39,846 nucleotides of DNA from positions 1 through 39,846 of the forward strand of contig CAIKPM010000059.1 in assembly GCA_903829325.1 (NCBI GenBank), written 5' to 3'. Shown piece by piece: positions 24,130-33,548 of the stretch. Position 1 is the first letter of the stretch. Each line of letters opens with the position of its first letter. This DNA comes from an uncultured bacterium (lineage in GTDB: Bacteria; Vulcanimicrobiota; Vulcanimicrobiia; Vulcanimicrobiales; Vulcanimicrobiaceae). Made by a program: the position numbers and the translations under genes. Below the pieces are notes generated by a model. The model had not been told where the DNA came from and did no database searches. It was given only the letters and a program-made list of their open reading frames with translations.

Positions 24130-27081
24130 TCAGATCCAGTGGACGAAGGGGAGCCAGGTGAGTACTCGCTGTGACCATTGCGCGTACGTCATGCCGGTGG
24201 CGGAGACGATCGGATACCAGAAGACGAACGCAGCGAGTGCAGCGGCGAGAATCGCGCACACGGTCAGGCGAGGCCACGTGCGTAGCGACGCCCGCGGACC
24301 CGCATACAGCCAGAGACGCTGAAGCAGCAACGCGTCACAACAACAAATAATCGCGAGGTTAGGGAAAAAGTGATACTCGAACGCAATCCGCGGCGAAGCG
24401 ATCCAGGGCAGCCACTGAAATAAATACGCGATGATTAATAAGCAATAACCGCGACGGCGCTCAACCCAACCGAGCACTGCAACCACCGGCACAGAAACCA
24501 ACCCCAACCACCACACGAGCGGATTCGGCAAGGCTAAAATTTCCGCAACGCAGCATGCACTGTCTTTGGCCGCAGCCAAGCCGGTACGAAAATCGTGATA
24601 ATAATACGAAATGGGACGCTGTAAAATCGGCCATTGCCACCATAACGACGAATACGGATGCGTCGCCCGCAAATCAGCATGGTAGGCGTACATCCCCTGC
24701 TGCAAAATCAGCAAGTCGAAGAAATTATTGCCAAGCAGAAAATAAGGAATATAACTCAAAACGTAGATACTGCTCGCTACAAAGAGCATGCTCGTGCATA
24801 ACAAATCGAGCGGTAGTACACGCGAATTGCCAAACGCCTTGAGTTGCGGAATCCAACGCGCGGCCAAAAGCACCAGCGCAAAGAACCAGACCACAAAGAA
24901 ATCAAAGAGCCCGTTCCATTTACACGCCGCTAAGCAGCCCGCACTCACGGTGAGCGCCAGCAGCCAGCCATTAGCCGCACGCGAACGTTGACTCGTCAAC
25001 AGCCGCAACAACGTGTAGCCGCCGGCTGCCGCATACAGGCAGAGTACGACCGCCGGCAACCACACCGGCACCACTTGCCCCGGCAAAATACCGGTAAAGC
25101 GCGCGAGCACCACGCCGACAACCAGCGCGCCGCACAGCATAATCCCGTAACGCAAGGAAAGTCGTGCGGTCAAGGGAGCGCGCACCTCGGGCGCAGCATC
25201 CGAAGCCAACCAAAAACGATAAAACGTATATAACGTTAATAGACAGAAAAAGGCGACGGTTATCTCAGGTGTGGCAATCCGTGATTGGGCAAAATGAAAC
25301 CCATCAAACACCAAAAAACCAGCGGCGATACTGGCGAATAATGTTGAGCCACTCAGGCGTTTCGCAAACGCGTACAAGACACCGACCATCAACGCGCCAA
25401 CAACCACGTTACCGAAGCGCCAACCGGCCGAGGTATCCCCCCCGTGCATGCCGCCGAATAGCAACATAGACGCGGTAATAATCAGCTTCGTGAGCGGTGG
25501 ATGCGTCCACTCGAATTGACCGATATGCTTGAGATACTCTTCACCCGAACGTGCGTAATAAATCTCATCGAAAATCTTCTCGTTCGGATACGCATAATTG
25601 ATCACACAAAGTACGAACGATGCCACGCTCAAACCGATGCTCATCCACCAATCGAGACGAGTAAACGCTGCGCAGCCTTCCTGATCGTTCAGCTGACGGA
25701 TGTGCTGGTCGAACCAACGGCGCGCACCCTGCCAACTCCGTTCACACCAGGCCTCGAACAATGCCCACGTGGGGTGAATCGGTTGACCGCTCGTCGCATC
25801 GTCAAACGCGCCCAAAAACGTCATCCCCGCAAAAAAAGCCAGGCCGGTATTCAGCAGCGCGCAAGGCCGACTCAACCACGGCATCAGGTTGCGCGGATCA
25901 ACGCCAGCCACCGACGTCGTCATGACCTGCAGATAATATAAAGAATAGAACAGATTGCAGAATAACGTGATGGTCGTCGCGAGCGCCAACCAACGATAGC
26001 GACGCAGCAGTGCACCGGTAATGATGAGCAGCAGAACCGCGTCGAAAATATAGCGCTCGTGCATCCGCGTTGCTAAGACAAAAAAGCTGAACAGTGTCAA
26101 GGTAGCCGCCTCGATCGCCGCAAGCGGAGTTGCTATTTGGACAAACCGCCAAGCAAAGGCTAGCGTAGCCATCACAACGAGGATCGCTCCTAAGGTTGAT
26201 TGATGGATGGGGAACACCGAAAAAAGCTGATGGCTATCGGGTTCCCAAAACGGCTGACTAATGGCATAGATATTAAATGCGTTGATCGTGTTATACGGAT
26301 ACACATTCGAACCAAACGCATACCGCTGCAACAGCCACTGCGCCACGCCGCCAAACGACTGCACCGGCGCAAAAGGTAACGCCAGGATATATGTCAGCAA
26401 TAAAGCCGACCCGATCCCTAAGACGGTAGCGAGTATGCGCAAACGCCGCGCCGCCCAAGTGCTCGTTTTCCACAATGCCAACGGCCAAGCGAGTAGCAAT
26501 GGCGCAAGGAGCAACGCCGGCGGCTTAATGAGCACCGAGAGTGCCAGCGTACTCCACGCCATCACACCGACCGCCAGTGGATGCCACTGACGGCGTATCC
26601 CACGATCGAGCGCTAAAAGGCTCAGCAAAACAAAACTCGCGGCGACGGCATCTACCTGTCCCCAATACGCCGAGATGAACAGAAATGCGGGATTAAAAGC
26701 AACGCAAGCGGCGGTAATGACCGCGATTTTTTCCGTGACAAAGCGGCGCACCAAACAAAACGCGAGCCACGCATTGAGCAGGTCACACAAGATGCCCGGT
26801 AATTTCATGAGCACACGCAAGATGCTATAACCGCTATCATGTGCACCGATCACACTATACAACCGCGCGAGCCCGGTCAAGACATACAAATATCCCGGCG
26901 GATAATCCGCAAACCCCGCCTGTGCATAGAAACTCGATAAGGGCTGGTCGCGCAGCGTCAAAGCCCAGGCCTCGAAGGTTTGCACGTCGTTATGGAAACC
27001 GTCAGCTCCCAAAAACAGACAGCGCACGACCAGCGCAACAAAAAGAATCAGCGGCAATATTTTAGGCAAGGCGATATGCAC
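24130..27081 (-). CDS. Double-module GT-C glycosyltransferase, PMT-like C-terminal half
   Basis: A 983-residue polytopic membrane protein built of two GT-C modules. The first spans about 1-430 and has an early acidic loop (GFHNDVQTFEAWAL) and a long row of hydrophobic helices. A polar linker near 430-475 follows. The second starts near 475 and has the protein O-mannosyltransferase hallmark KIFDEIYYARSGEEYL around residues 501-516, plus WTHPPLTKLII and SRIATPEITVAFF. GT-C enzymes use polyprenyl-phosphate sugars and act on the outer face of the membrane. One module of about 500 residues is the norm; two in a row is unusual. The start is GTG 27081, overlapping the polyprenyl synthase end by 20 bases. 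Acceptor and sugar unknown. Confidence 0.82.
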   Translation of the reverse strand: MHIALPKILPLILFVALVVRCLFLGADGFHNDVQTFEAWALTLRDQPLSSFYAQAGFADYPPGYLYVLTGLARLYSVIGAHDSGYSILRVLMKLPGILCDLLNAWLAFCLVRRFVTEKIAVITAACVAFNPAFLFISAYWGQVDAVAASFVLLSLLALDRGIRRQWHPLAVGVMAWSTLALSVLIKPPALLLAPLLLAWPLALWKTSTWAARRLRILATVLGIGSALLLTYILALPFAPVQSFGGVAQWLLQRYAFGSNVYPYNTINAFNIYAISQPFWEPDSHQLFSVFPIHQSTLGAILVVMATLAFAWRFVQIATPLAAIEAATLTLFSFFVLATRMHERYIFDAVLLLIITGALLRRYRWLALATTITLFCNLFYSLYYLQVMTTSVAGVDPRNLMPWLSRPCALLNTGLAFFAGMTFLGAFDDATSGQPIHPTWALFEAWCERSWQGARRWFDQHIRQLNDQEGCAAFTRLDWWMSIGLSVASFVLCVINYAYPNEKIFDEIYYARSGEEYLKHIGQFEWTHPPLTKLIITASMLLFGGMHGGDTSAGWRFGNVVVGALMVGVLYAFAKRLSGSTLFASIAAGFLVFDGFHFAQSRIATPEITVAFFCLLTLYTFYRFWLASDAAPEVRAPLTARLSLRYGIMLCGALVVGVVLARFTGILPGQVVPVWLPAVVLCLYAAAGGYTLLRLLTSQRSRAANGWLLALTVSAGCLAACKWNGLFDFFVVWFFALVLLAARWIPQLKAFGNSRVLPLDLLCTSMLFVASSIYVLSYIPYFLLGNNFFDLLILQQGMYAYHADLRATHPYSSLWWQWPILQRPISYYYHDFRTGLAAAKDSACCVAEILALPNPLVWWLGLVSVPVVAVLGWVERRRGYCLLIIAYLFQWLPWIASPRIAFEYHFFPNLAIICCCDALLLQRLWLYAGPRASLRTWPRLTVCAILAAALAAFVFWYPIVSATGMTYAQWSQRVLTWLPFVHWI

Positions 27082-28066
27082 TCACTTCGAACAGCTGGTG
27101 AAGAGTTTGATCACGATCGATCGCATGAACCTCGGCAATATGACGCGCCCGCTGGAAAGCCTGGGCCACCGCGAGATCAACTGCCTCGCGAGCACCCAAA
27201 GCATCGAAGGCCGCAATCACCTCAGCAACCCGCGCGTCGCTCAAGGGTGCCTTCTCGGCATAAGCCTCCGCGACGATCGTACGAGCCGCACTCGGTGGCT
27301 GCGCGAGACTCCACACCACCGGAAAACACCACTTGCGCCGCTTGATGTCAGCACCACTCGGCTTGCCAGTGGTCTCAACCGTGCCCCACGTCCCCAGCAA
27401 ATCATCACGCATTTGAAAGGCCTGTCCGTAGGATCGACCATATTCACCGTACGCACACTGTAACGCGGGTGCTACGCCAGCGATAATCGCCCCCATTTCG
27501 CACGCGGCCGCGAACAGGGCCGCGGTCTTGCCTGCGATCATCGCCAAATATTCATCATACGACACCAGCTCGCGTGATTCGAATGCAATATCCTGACCCT
27601 GCCCCAGGCACATCGCATAATTGGCCTCAAGTAATATGCGCGTCAAACGGGCCGCCATCTCGGGCGATGCGATACGCTGGTCTTGCACAAGCGATAAATA
27701 ACTCAGCGAACACAAGAGATCACCGGTGTTAATGCCGTGAGCAACCCCGTAACGTGCCCAGACGGTTGGTCGGCCGTGCCGTAACTCATCACGATCTTCG
27801 ATATCATCGTGCACCAGCGAATAATTGTGCAAGAGTTCAAGCGCGCAAGCCGCCGCACACGCATCGTTGAGCGCCTGTTCATCACCGGGACGTTCGTGCT
27901 CTACAACTGCAAACAGCAGCCGTGGACGTAAGCGTTTACCACGCCGTGGCGCTGCATCGCCAACCCCGAAATGGTAGCGCGCCATCGCGAGCGTAGGTTC
28001 ATCACCAGCAAAATTCGAGAGCCAAGCATCAAAACTCGCTTCAAAGCGCTGCATCACCTCAATCAT
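27062..28066 (-). CDS. Polyprenyl (GGPP/FPP-type) diphosphate synthase
   Basis: Trans-isoprenyl diphosphate synthase, 334 residues, that condenses isopentenyl diphosphate onto an allylic primer. GKRLRPRL (43-50) is the diphosphate-binding block. The first aspartate-rich motif is DDIED at 87-91 (LVHDDIEDRDELRHGRPTVW). The second is DDLLG at 221-225 in QMRDDLLGTWG, the D-D-x-x-G form seen in several geranylgeranyl diphosphate synthases. TGKPSGADIKRRK follows. Chain length cannot be read with certainty. It lies nine bases after ispH and just before the GT-C transferase, so its product may supply the lipid carrier. Confidence 0.9.
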   Translation of the reverse strand: MIEVMQRFEASFDAWLSNFAGDEPTLAMARYHFGVGDAAPRRGKRLRPRLLFAVVEHERPGDEQALNDACAAACALELLHNYSLVHDDIEDRDELRHGRPTVWARYGVAHGINTGDLLCSLSYLSLVQDQRIASPEMAARLTRILLEANYAMCLGQGQDIAFESRELVSYDEYLAMIAGKTAALFAAACEMGAIIAGVAPALQCAYGEYGRSYGQAFQMRDDLLGTWGTVETTGKPSGADIKRRKWCFPVVWSLAQPPSAARTIVAEAYAEKAPLSDARVAEVIAAFDALGAREAVDLAVAQAFQRARHIAEVHAIDRDQTLHQLFEVSAYRLA

Positions 28067-28075
28067 AAGGCTGCT

Positions 28076-28921
28076 TTATGCTGCGTGTTGGACGAACCAG
28101 CCTTCGAGACGTGCAGTTACTTCATCGACGAGAAAACCCGGGGTGCTTGCGCCCGAGGCAATGCCTACAGTTTCTTGTCCCGTAAACCAGCTTTTGTCCA
28201 ATTCATCCGGCCGCTCGATATGGTACGAGCGCGCACCGCGTTGCTCGGATAATTCAGCCAGGTGCTTGGTATTGGCCGAGGTTTTGCCGCCCACGACAAT
28301 CATAATATCAACTTGCTCAGCTAATGCAGCGACTTCGGCCTGACGATTGTGCGTATCGGTGCAAATCGTGTTGACACTGCGGACTTCATAATATTTGGCG
28401 ACCAACGCCCGCACAATATCGGTAAAACGCGCCTCGGAATACGTGGATTGCACCACCACGCCAACGCGACTGGCCCGGGGTAATTTCTCAACGTCTTCCA
28501 CAGTCTCAATACACCACGCGCCTGGAACATGACTCATCGTCCCGGCGACTTCGGGATGCACCGGATCACCGACCACGACAATTTTATAGCCCTCAGCGCG
28601 TAGTTTCTCGGCCTGACGATGAATTTTTGTGACCATCGGGCAAGTCGCGTCGATCACTTCCAGCCCTTTGCTCGCTGCGGCCTGAAAAATATCTACGGGC
28701 AGACCATGCGCGCGCACAAACAAGGCGCCTGAATCAACCTCGTCGATCGATTTCGCATTCTTGAGCCCCTTGGCAGCGAGCGAAGCGACCATCTGCGGAT
28801 TGTGCACGACGTGTCCCAAGGTAGTAACGTCACTGCGGTTCTCGACCGCTTCTTCAGCTTTTTTCACGGTGATCGCAACTCCAAAACAAAAGCCTTGGGT
28901 TTTAACTTTTTTAATCTGCAT
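28076..28921 (-). CDS. ispH: 4-hydroxy-3-methylbut-2-enyl diphosphate reductase
   Basis: Iron-sulfur enzyme of the last MEP-pathway step, giving isopentenyl and dimethylallyl diphosphate. It has 281 residues from ATG 28921. The three cluster cysteines are Cys12 (GFCFGV), Cys94 (DATCP) and Cys187 (NTICTDTHNRQ). HNPQMV, RAHG, VGDPVHPEVAG, QSTYSEARF, GGKTSANTKHL and GIASGASTPGFLVDEV are further signature segments. A GTG four codons upstream (28933) is possible but ATG gives the standard MQIKKVKTQGFCFG start. It overlaps the end of plsC by 11 bases. Confidence 0.96.
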   Translation of the reverse strand: MQIKKVKTQGFCFGVAITVKKAEEAVENRSDVTTLGHVVHNPQMVASLAAKGLKNAKSIDEVDSGALFVRAHGLPVDIFQAAASKGLEVIDATCPMVTKIHRQAEKLRAEGYKIVVVGDPVHPEVAGTMSHVPGAWCIETVEDVEKLPRASRVGVVVQSTYSEARFTDIVRALVAKYYEVRSVNTICTDTHNRQAEVAALAEQVDIMIVVGGKTSANTKHLAELSEQRGARSYHIERPDELDKSWFTGQETVGIASGASTPGFLVDEVTARLEGWFVQHAA

Positions 28922-29531
28922 GAACCTTGGCACTCCGTTCTCTCGCGACAGTTTTCAGGTCGGTAATCGCCTGCATGACGGTATCCCGCAAAAGCTCCAA
29001 ACCGGCATGGCCTTTGTGAACTTCTTCATCGTACGCGATCGGATCACCAAACGCGATGTGAATCTGCGTCAAACGCCGTGTCGCCTCAGTGCCAACAATG
29101 CCAACCGGGACAATCGGCGCGCCCGAAAGCCGAGCTAATAACGCCACCCCGTTTTTGGCTTCGGCCTTGCCATCAATATTGCGGCTTCCCTCGGGGAAAA
29201 TAAGCAAGGCGTTGCCCTCACGCAGCTTCGTTACCGCATAACGCACCGCCGCAGTATCACCTTGACTGCGGTCCAGTGGATACGCTCCCACTGCGCGCAA
29301 GTAACGACCAAACGGCGGGTAGGCGAACAGCTCTTTTTTGGCGAGAAAGGTTAAGCGCCGGGGAGACGCTACGGCCACTACCGGGGGATCAAAATACGAG
29401 ACATGGTTAGCGGCTAAAATCACGCTACCCGACTGAGGTAGTTTCTCCCGCCCGGTCACCCGCAAGCGATATACAAGATGCAAGAAGCCGCTGACCGTGC
29501 CCCGTGTCCAATCGTAAGCGAAGGGATTCAC
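28911..29531 (-). CDS. plsC: 1-acyl-sn-glycerol-3-phosphate acyltransferase
   Basis: Makes phosphatidic acid from lysophosphatidic acid at the inner membrane. It has 206 residues. The catalytic motif is H-x4-D in AANHVSYFDPP (His43, Asp48), and the glycerol-phosphate-binding motif is FPEGSR (112-117). PIVPVGIVGT is the fourth conserved block. The start is GTG 29531, overlapping the cmk stop by four bases (GTGA). The position between cmk and ispH is a common bacterial arrangement (cmk-plsC-ispH). Confidence 0.93.
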   Translation of the reverse strand: MNPFAYDWTRGTVSGFLHLVYRLRVTGREKLPQSGSVILAANHVSYFDPPVVAVASPRRLTFLAKKELFAYPPFGRYLRAVGAYPLDRSQGDTAAVRYAVTKLREGNALLIFPEGSRNIDGKAEAKNGVALLARLSGAPIVPVGIVGTEATRRLTQIHIAFGDPIAYDEEVHKGHAGLELLRDTVMQAITDLKTVARERSAKVHAD

Positions 29532-30211
29532 CGAACTGCCGCCACCGCACGCACCCGCGCGTGAATCATCTGCACGACCGCCTCAGGCGTCAAGTCGCTG
29601 GAATCAATCACCACAGCACCTTCCGCAACGCGTAACGGGGCCACCGCACGCGAACGATCGATCCGATCACGCTCTTCGATTTGCGCCCGGAGATGGGCAA
29701 GATCGGGGGGATTGCCCTGACGGGAATATTCTTCGAAACGGCGTTGCACGCGCGCTTCAACCGATGCAGTGAGGAAAATTTTGACTGGCGCATCGGGCAA
29801 AACGATGGTACCGATATCGCGCCCGGCCATCACCACAGGGCCTAGCGCTGCAATTTCGCGCTGCCGCTGGGTCAGCTCATCGCGCACCGCAGGGTGCGCC
29901 GCGACTACCGAGACCACTGCAGCGACTTCGCGCGCAAAGAGCTCCTCGCCCAATTCGAGACCGCCCGCGAACACACGATACCCGCGATCACCGTGGGTAT
30001 CGAGCTCAACGTGCACGGCGTGTTCACGCACGACTTCAAGGACCGCGCGCTCGCTATCGAGCTCGACACCGTAACGTAAGCCCATCACCGCCACCGCGCG
30101 ATACATCGCTCCGGTGTCGAGGTAAAGGTAGCCGAGTTCACGCGCGAGCAGACGCGCGACAGTCGTTTTCCCGCCGGCAACAGGGCCATCGATCGCAACA
30201 TGGGCATGCAT
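29528..30211 (-). CDS. cmk: Cytidylate kinase
   Basis: Phosphorylates CMP and dCMP. It has 227 residues from ATG 30211, with AGGA a few bases upstream. The frame is open much further back, but the P-loop must be near the N-terminus: VAIDGPVAGGKTTVARLLA with the lysine at residue 15. YLYLDTGAMYRAV, the GRDIGTIVLPDA block and the lid arginines (EERDRIDRSRAVAPL) are standard. The stop overlaps the plsC start. It is the first gene of the minus-strand series to the GT-C transferase and is divergent from radA with 52 bases between. Confidence 0.94.
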   Translation of the reverse strand: MHAHVAIDGPVAGGKTTVARLLARELGYLYLDTGAMYRAVAVMGLRYGVELDSERAVLEVVREHAVHVELDTHGDRGYRVFAGGLELGEELFAREVAAVVSVVAAHPAVRDELTQRQREIAALGPVVMAGRDIGTIVLPDAPVKIFLTASVEARVQRRFEEYSRQGNPPDLAHLRAQIEERDRIDRSRAVAPLRVAEGAVVIDSSDLTPEAVVQMIHARVRAVAAVR

Positions 30212-30263
30212 ACCGGTCCTGTTCTCTAGGCAAGCACACGGAGCCCGCCGAACTGCGCCAGGC

Positions 30264-31595
30264 GTGGCTGCTCTCAAAACTCGCTTCTTCTGTGCCTCGT
30301 GCGGCTTCGAAACACTCCGCTGGCTTGGCCGTTGCCCCGGCTGCCAAGCGTGGAATTCATTGTCCGAAGCACCTGCAGTTAGCAAAAGTGCCAATCGATC
30401 GGCAACCAGCCGTTTCCGCGACGAAGCGCGCCCCGTACGCCTCGCCGATGTGCAATCGACCCGAGAAGCAAGGCGTACCAGCGGCATGACCGAGTTCGAT
30501 CAGCTCCTCGGCGGCGGGATTGTCCCCGGCAGCTTGGTGCTCGTGGGCGGCCCACCAGGCACGGGCAAATCGACCCTCTTACTCCAACTCGCCGCAAAGA
30601 TCAGCGAGAACGGTGGCACGGTGCTCTATGTCTGCGCCGAAGAATCGACCGCTCAAGCCAAACTCCGCGCCGAACGCTTGGGGATTGGCGCGGACATCAT
30701 GCTCTATGCCCAGACCAATCTCCGAGCGATTCTCGACACGCTAGAAACCATGCAGCCCGATCTGCTCATCATCGATTCGATTCAAACCGTTGCCCTGCCC
30801 GAAGTCGAATCGTATGCGGGCAGTGTCGCCCAAGTTCGCGACTGCACGACCGCCCTGATGGAATACGCCAAACGCTCGGAATGTGCCACGTTCCTAGTCG
30901 GCCACGTGACCAAAGACGGACAAATCGCCGGCCCCCGTTTGCTCGAGCATTTAGTGGATGTCGTGCTCTCCTTTGAAGGCGATTTCGGGGGCGAATATCG
31001 CATCATCCGAGCATCAAAAAATCGCTTTGGCAGCGTCGACGAGATTTGTGTTTTTGCCATGGAGGCCAACGGCTTACGCGAGATCAGCAATCCATCCGAA
31101 CTATTTTTGGGGATGATTCCCCAGCAAGAAATTCGCCCCAGCGGCTCTTGCGTGGTGCCGTGCGTGGTTGGCTCTCGACCGGTGTTGGTCGAAGTCCAAG
31201 CACTCGTGGGGGAAAGTTCGTACGGCACCCCGCGCCGCCTGGCCGCCAACCTCGACCAAGCGCGGCTCGCGATGATTATTGCGGTCCTCGAACGCCGCGT
31301 CGGCATCGCTCTGGGCGGACACGATATTTACGCCTCGATCGCCGGCGGCTTGCGGATCAGCGAGCCCGCCGCCGATCTAGCGATCGCGCTCGCGATCACC
31401 TCGGCCTTCCGGAACATCCCCCTGCCCCCACGAGCAGCCGCTTTCGGGGAATTAGGGCTTTCCGGCGAAGTCCGCGCCGTATCCGCTGCATCACGCCGCC
31501 TCGCCGAAGCAGCACGTCTGGGTTTTGCCCCCGTAATCGGGCCTATGAACGTGCGCGACCTGCGCGAGGCAATAGAACGGAGCCTGATCCGATGA
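30264..31595 (+). CDS. radA: DNA repair protein RadA/Sms
   Basis: RecA-related ATPase that helps branch migration and processing of recombination intermediates. It has 443 residues. An N-terminal zinc finger (Cys10, Cys13, Cys24, Cys27; FFCASCG, GRCPGCQ) is followed by Walker A GPPGTGKST (96-104), Walker B DLLIIDSIQT and the RadA motif KNRFG (252-256). The C-terminal Lon-protease-like domain contains SIAGGLRISEPAADLAIA and ELGLSGEVR. The start is GTG 30264 next to the divergent cmk start. The stop overlaps ftcD by four bases. Confidence 0.96.
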   Translation: MAALKTRFFCASCGFETLRWLGRCPGCQAWNSLSEAPAVSKSANRSATSRFRDEARPVRLADVQSTREARRTSGMTEFDQLLGGGIVPGSLVLVGGPPGTGKSTLLLQLAAKISENGGTVLYVCAEESTAQAKLRAERLGIGADIMLYAQTNLRAILDTLETMQPDLLIIDSIQTVALPEVESYAGSVAQVRDCTTALMEYAKRSECATFLVGHVTKDGQIAGPRLLEHLVDVVLSFEGDFGGEYRIIRASKNRFGSVDEICVFAMEANGLREISNPSELFLGMIPQQEIRPSGSCVVPCVVGSRPVLVEVQALVGESSYGTPRRLAANLDQARLAMIIAVLERRVGIALGGHDIYASIAGGLRISEPAADLAIALAITSAFRNIPLPPRAAAFGELGLSGEVRAVSAASRRLAEAARLGFAPVIGPMNVRDLREAIERSLIR

Positions 31596-32443
31596 GCGAT
31601 CTTTTCGAAATCGTCCCCAATATTTCCGAAGGCCGCGACCGCGAGGTCATTGCAGCGTGCGCCCACGCCATTCAAAGTCACGCCAGACTCGCGCACCAAA
31701 CCAGCGACGCGACCCACCACCGCAGCGTCTTTACAGCCTTCGGCGATGAAGAAGCGATATTTGCGGCCGCACTTGCACTCGCCCGCGTCGCAGTCGCGCG
31801 GATCGATCTGCGCCAACACCGGGGGGTCCATCCACGCATCGGCGCGCTTGATGTGCTCCCCTTCGTGCCGATTGGCGCAACCCCGATGGCTTCTGCCGTC
31901 GCCCTCGCTCACCGCGTCGGCAACGCTATCTGGGAAGAACTCGGCGTTCCCAGCTTTTTTTACGGAGAAGCAGCTCGTTCCGAAGATCGTCGCGTGCTGG
32001 CGGATGTGCGGCGCGGCGAATTCGAGCGACTGAGCGAGCGTCATGCCGCCATGCCGCCAGATGTCGGACACCAAGCCGGGCACCAAAGCGCTGGTGCCAT
32101 CGCCATAGGCGCCCGCTTGCCCTTGGTCGCGTTTAACATCGAGCTGGATACCGACGATGTTATGCTCGCTCGACAAATCGCGAGTATGATTCGTGAACGC
32201 GGAGGCGGCCTCACCAGCCTTCGGGCCCTCGGGCTCGCTTTGAACAACAACCGCGTCCAAGTCTCGCTCAACATTACCGATGCGCAAGCCACGCCGCTCG
32301 CGCGTGTGATTCGCTTGGTTCGCGCCAGTGCCGCCCGCGCGGGCGTCGCAGTCAAACGCTGCGAGCTCATTGGGCTCGTCCCGCGGGCCGCCCTCGCTGA
32401 TTTTGTCGCCAGCGAATTCCAACTCGAGTTGCCCACAAGCTAG
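31592..32443 (+). CDS. ftcD: Glutamate formimidoyltransferase
   Basis: Transfers the formimino group between formiminoglutamate and tetrahydrofolate in histidine degradation. It has 283 residues, matching the stand-alone transferase; the cyclodeaminase domain of the bifunctional animal enzyme is absent. Signatures are IVPNISEGRD, HHRSVFTAFG, RQHRGVHPRIGALDVLPF with His80 (equivalent to the active-site histidine), PSFFYGEAA and GARLPLVAFNIELDT. ATG 31592 overlaps the radA stop (ATGA). Other histidine-degradation genes are not in the window, so a different one-carbon role cannot be excluded. Confidence 0.92.
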   Translation: MSDLFEIVPNISEGRDREVIAACAHAIQSHARLAHQTSDATHHRSVFTAFGDEEAIFAAALALARVAVARIDLRQHRGVHPRIGALDVLPFVPIGATPMASAVALAHRVGNAIWEELGVPSFFYGEAARSEDRRVLADVRRGEFERLSERHAAMPPDVGHQAGHQSAGAIAIGARLPLVAFNIELDTDDVMLARQIASMIRERGGGLTSLRALGLALNNNRVQVSLNITDAQATPLARVIRLVRASAARAGVAVKRCELIGLVPRAALADFVASEFQLELPTS

Positions 32444-32510
32444 AGCAAGCAAGCGGACGACCAAACGGCGGGTGCTAGCCCGCGCGAACGCCAAACAGCG
32501 TAGAACAATT

Positions 32511-33548
32511 ATGGCGATACCGGGGGAATGGGAAGCACTATGGCAACGGCGGGATTCGCGTGAGCGTTCCTCTGAATCGGGGAAGGTAATTCCGCCATCT
32601 GCCCAGTCGCCCCAATCGCATCGCGCCTGGTTGGGGATGGTCTTGATCGTGGTGATCTTTTTTTATACCACGATGCGTTCGCTGATTGCGATTTTCACTG
32701 GCTTGCCGGCCAGCACCGCCTTGCGCCTCAGCCTGTGCAGCTCAACCACCATCGGCAGCCATCTCGGCACCGATCTGCTGCGTGCTTTCCTGGAACGCCA
32801 AGGTGCCCACGATGTACGGGTGAGCACCGACGGAGGGCTGACCCAGATCCGGGCGCATCTGCCGGGACGTTTCTTCGAAACGACGGTCGAGCTGCGCAGC
32901 GATACCTCGAGCCAAGCGTTTGCCGCCCTTGGCCGACGAGAATGCACGCTTGCCCTGATCGGCCGCTCGATCGATCCCTTTGAAGCGACCCAATTCCACA
33001 CCCCACTCAGCGCAAATTTGATCGCCCTCGACGGCGCCGTGCTCGTGGTCAATCCGACCAATCCGCTCCGGAGCGTCTCGACCGCTGCGGTGCAAGGCAT
33101 TTTCGCGGGATCGACCCAAAATTGGTCTCGCCTTGGTGGAAAACCGGGACGGATCACAACCGTCCTGCCCACTGACCATGCGGACGAATTCTCGACCTTC
33201 GTGGAACATATGCTCAACGGTCAAGTCCCGACCATCTCTTCCCGCCATAGTGATAACGTTGCCCAGACCGTCGCCGCTCCCGGCAATACCAACGCACTGG
33301 GTTTAACCACGTTTCACGCGGCCGATCCAGCGAAAATTCTTCTCCCTCGTTCGCGCGACGGAAACACCATCGCCGCCAGCACGCTCTCGATTGGTCGCCG
33401 CACGTATCCGCTCGTTATGCCAATCTATGTGTACCGCGACGAAACTGCGATGACTCCCGCCGCTTATCAATTTATTTCGTTCCTCGATTCAGACGAAGGG
33501 CAAGATGTGGTCGTCGCAGATGGCTTTGTGAGCCCCTTTGCGTTTTAA
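32511..33548 (+). CDS. Membrane-anchored PstS-like solute-binding domain protein
   Basis: A 345-residue protein with a polar N-terminal tail of about 40 residues, one membrane segment (LGMVLIVVIFFYTTMRSLI, near 41-60) and an external domain like phosphate-binding periplasmic proteins. Typical pieces are LRLSLCSSTTIGSHLG, ALIGRSIDPFE, VLVVNPTNPLRSVS, and the IFAGSTQNWSRLGG block seen in PstS proteins, then YVYRD and FISFLDSDEGQDVV at the end. A normal PstS has a cleaved signal or lipobox; this one is anchored with a cytoplasmic tail. No pstCAB genes are near. ATG 32511 lacks a clear ribosome site. Sensing or ion scavenging are guesses. Confidence 0.72.
   Translation: MAIPGEWEALWQRRDSRERSSESGKVIPPSAQSPQSHRAWLGMVLIVVIFFYTTMRSLIAIFTGLPASTALRLSLCSSTTIGSHLGTDLLRAFLERQGAHDVRVSTDGGLTQIRAHLPGRFFETTVELRSDTSSQAFAALGRRECTLALIGRSIDPFEATQFHTPLSANLIALDGAVLVVNPTNPLRSVSTAAVQGIFAGSTQNWSRLGGKPGRITTVLPTDHADEFSTFVEHMLNGQVPTISSRHSDNVAQTVAAPGNTNALGLTTFHAADPAKILLPRSRDGNTIAASTLSIGRRTYPLVMPIYVYRDETAMTPAAYQFISFLDSDEGQDVVVADGFVSPFAF

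Noticed and set aside
31328-32494. Long minus-strand open frame opposite radA and ftcD
   Set aside because: Shadow of two well-supported genes; the translation is Arg/Ala-rich with no domain signal.
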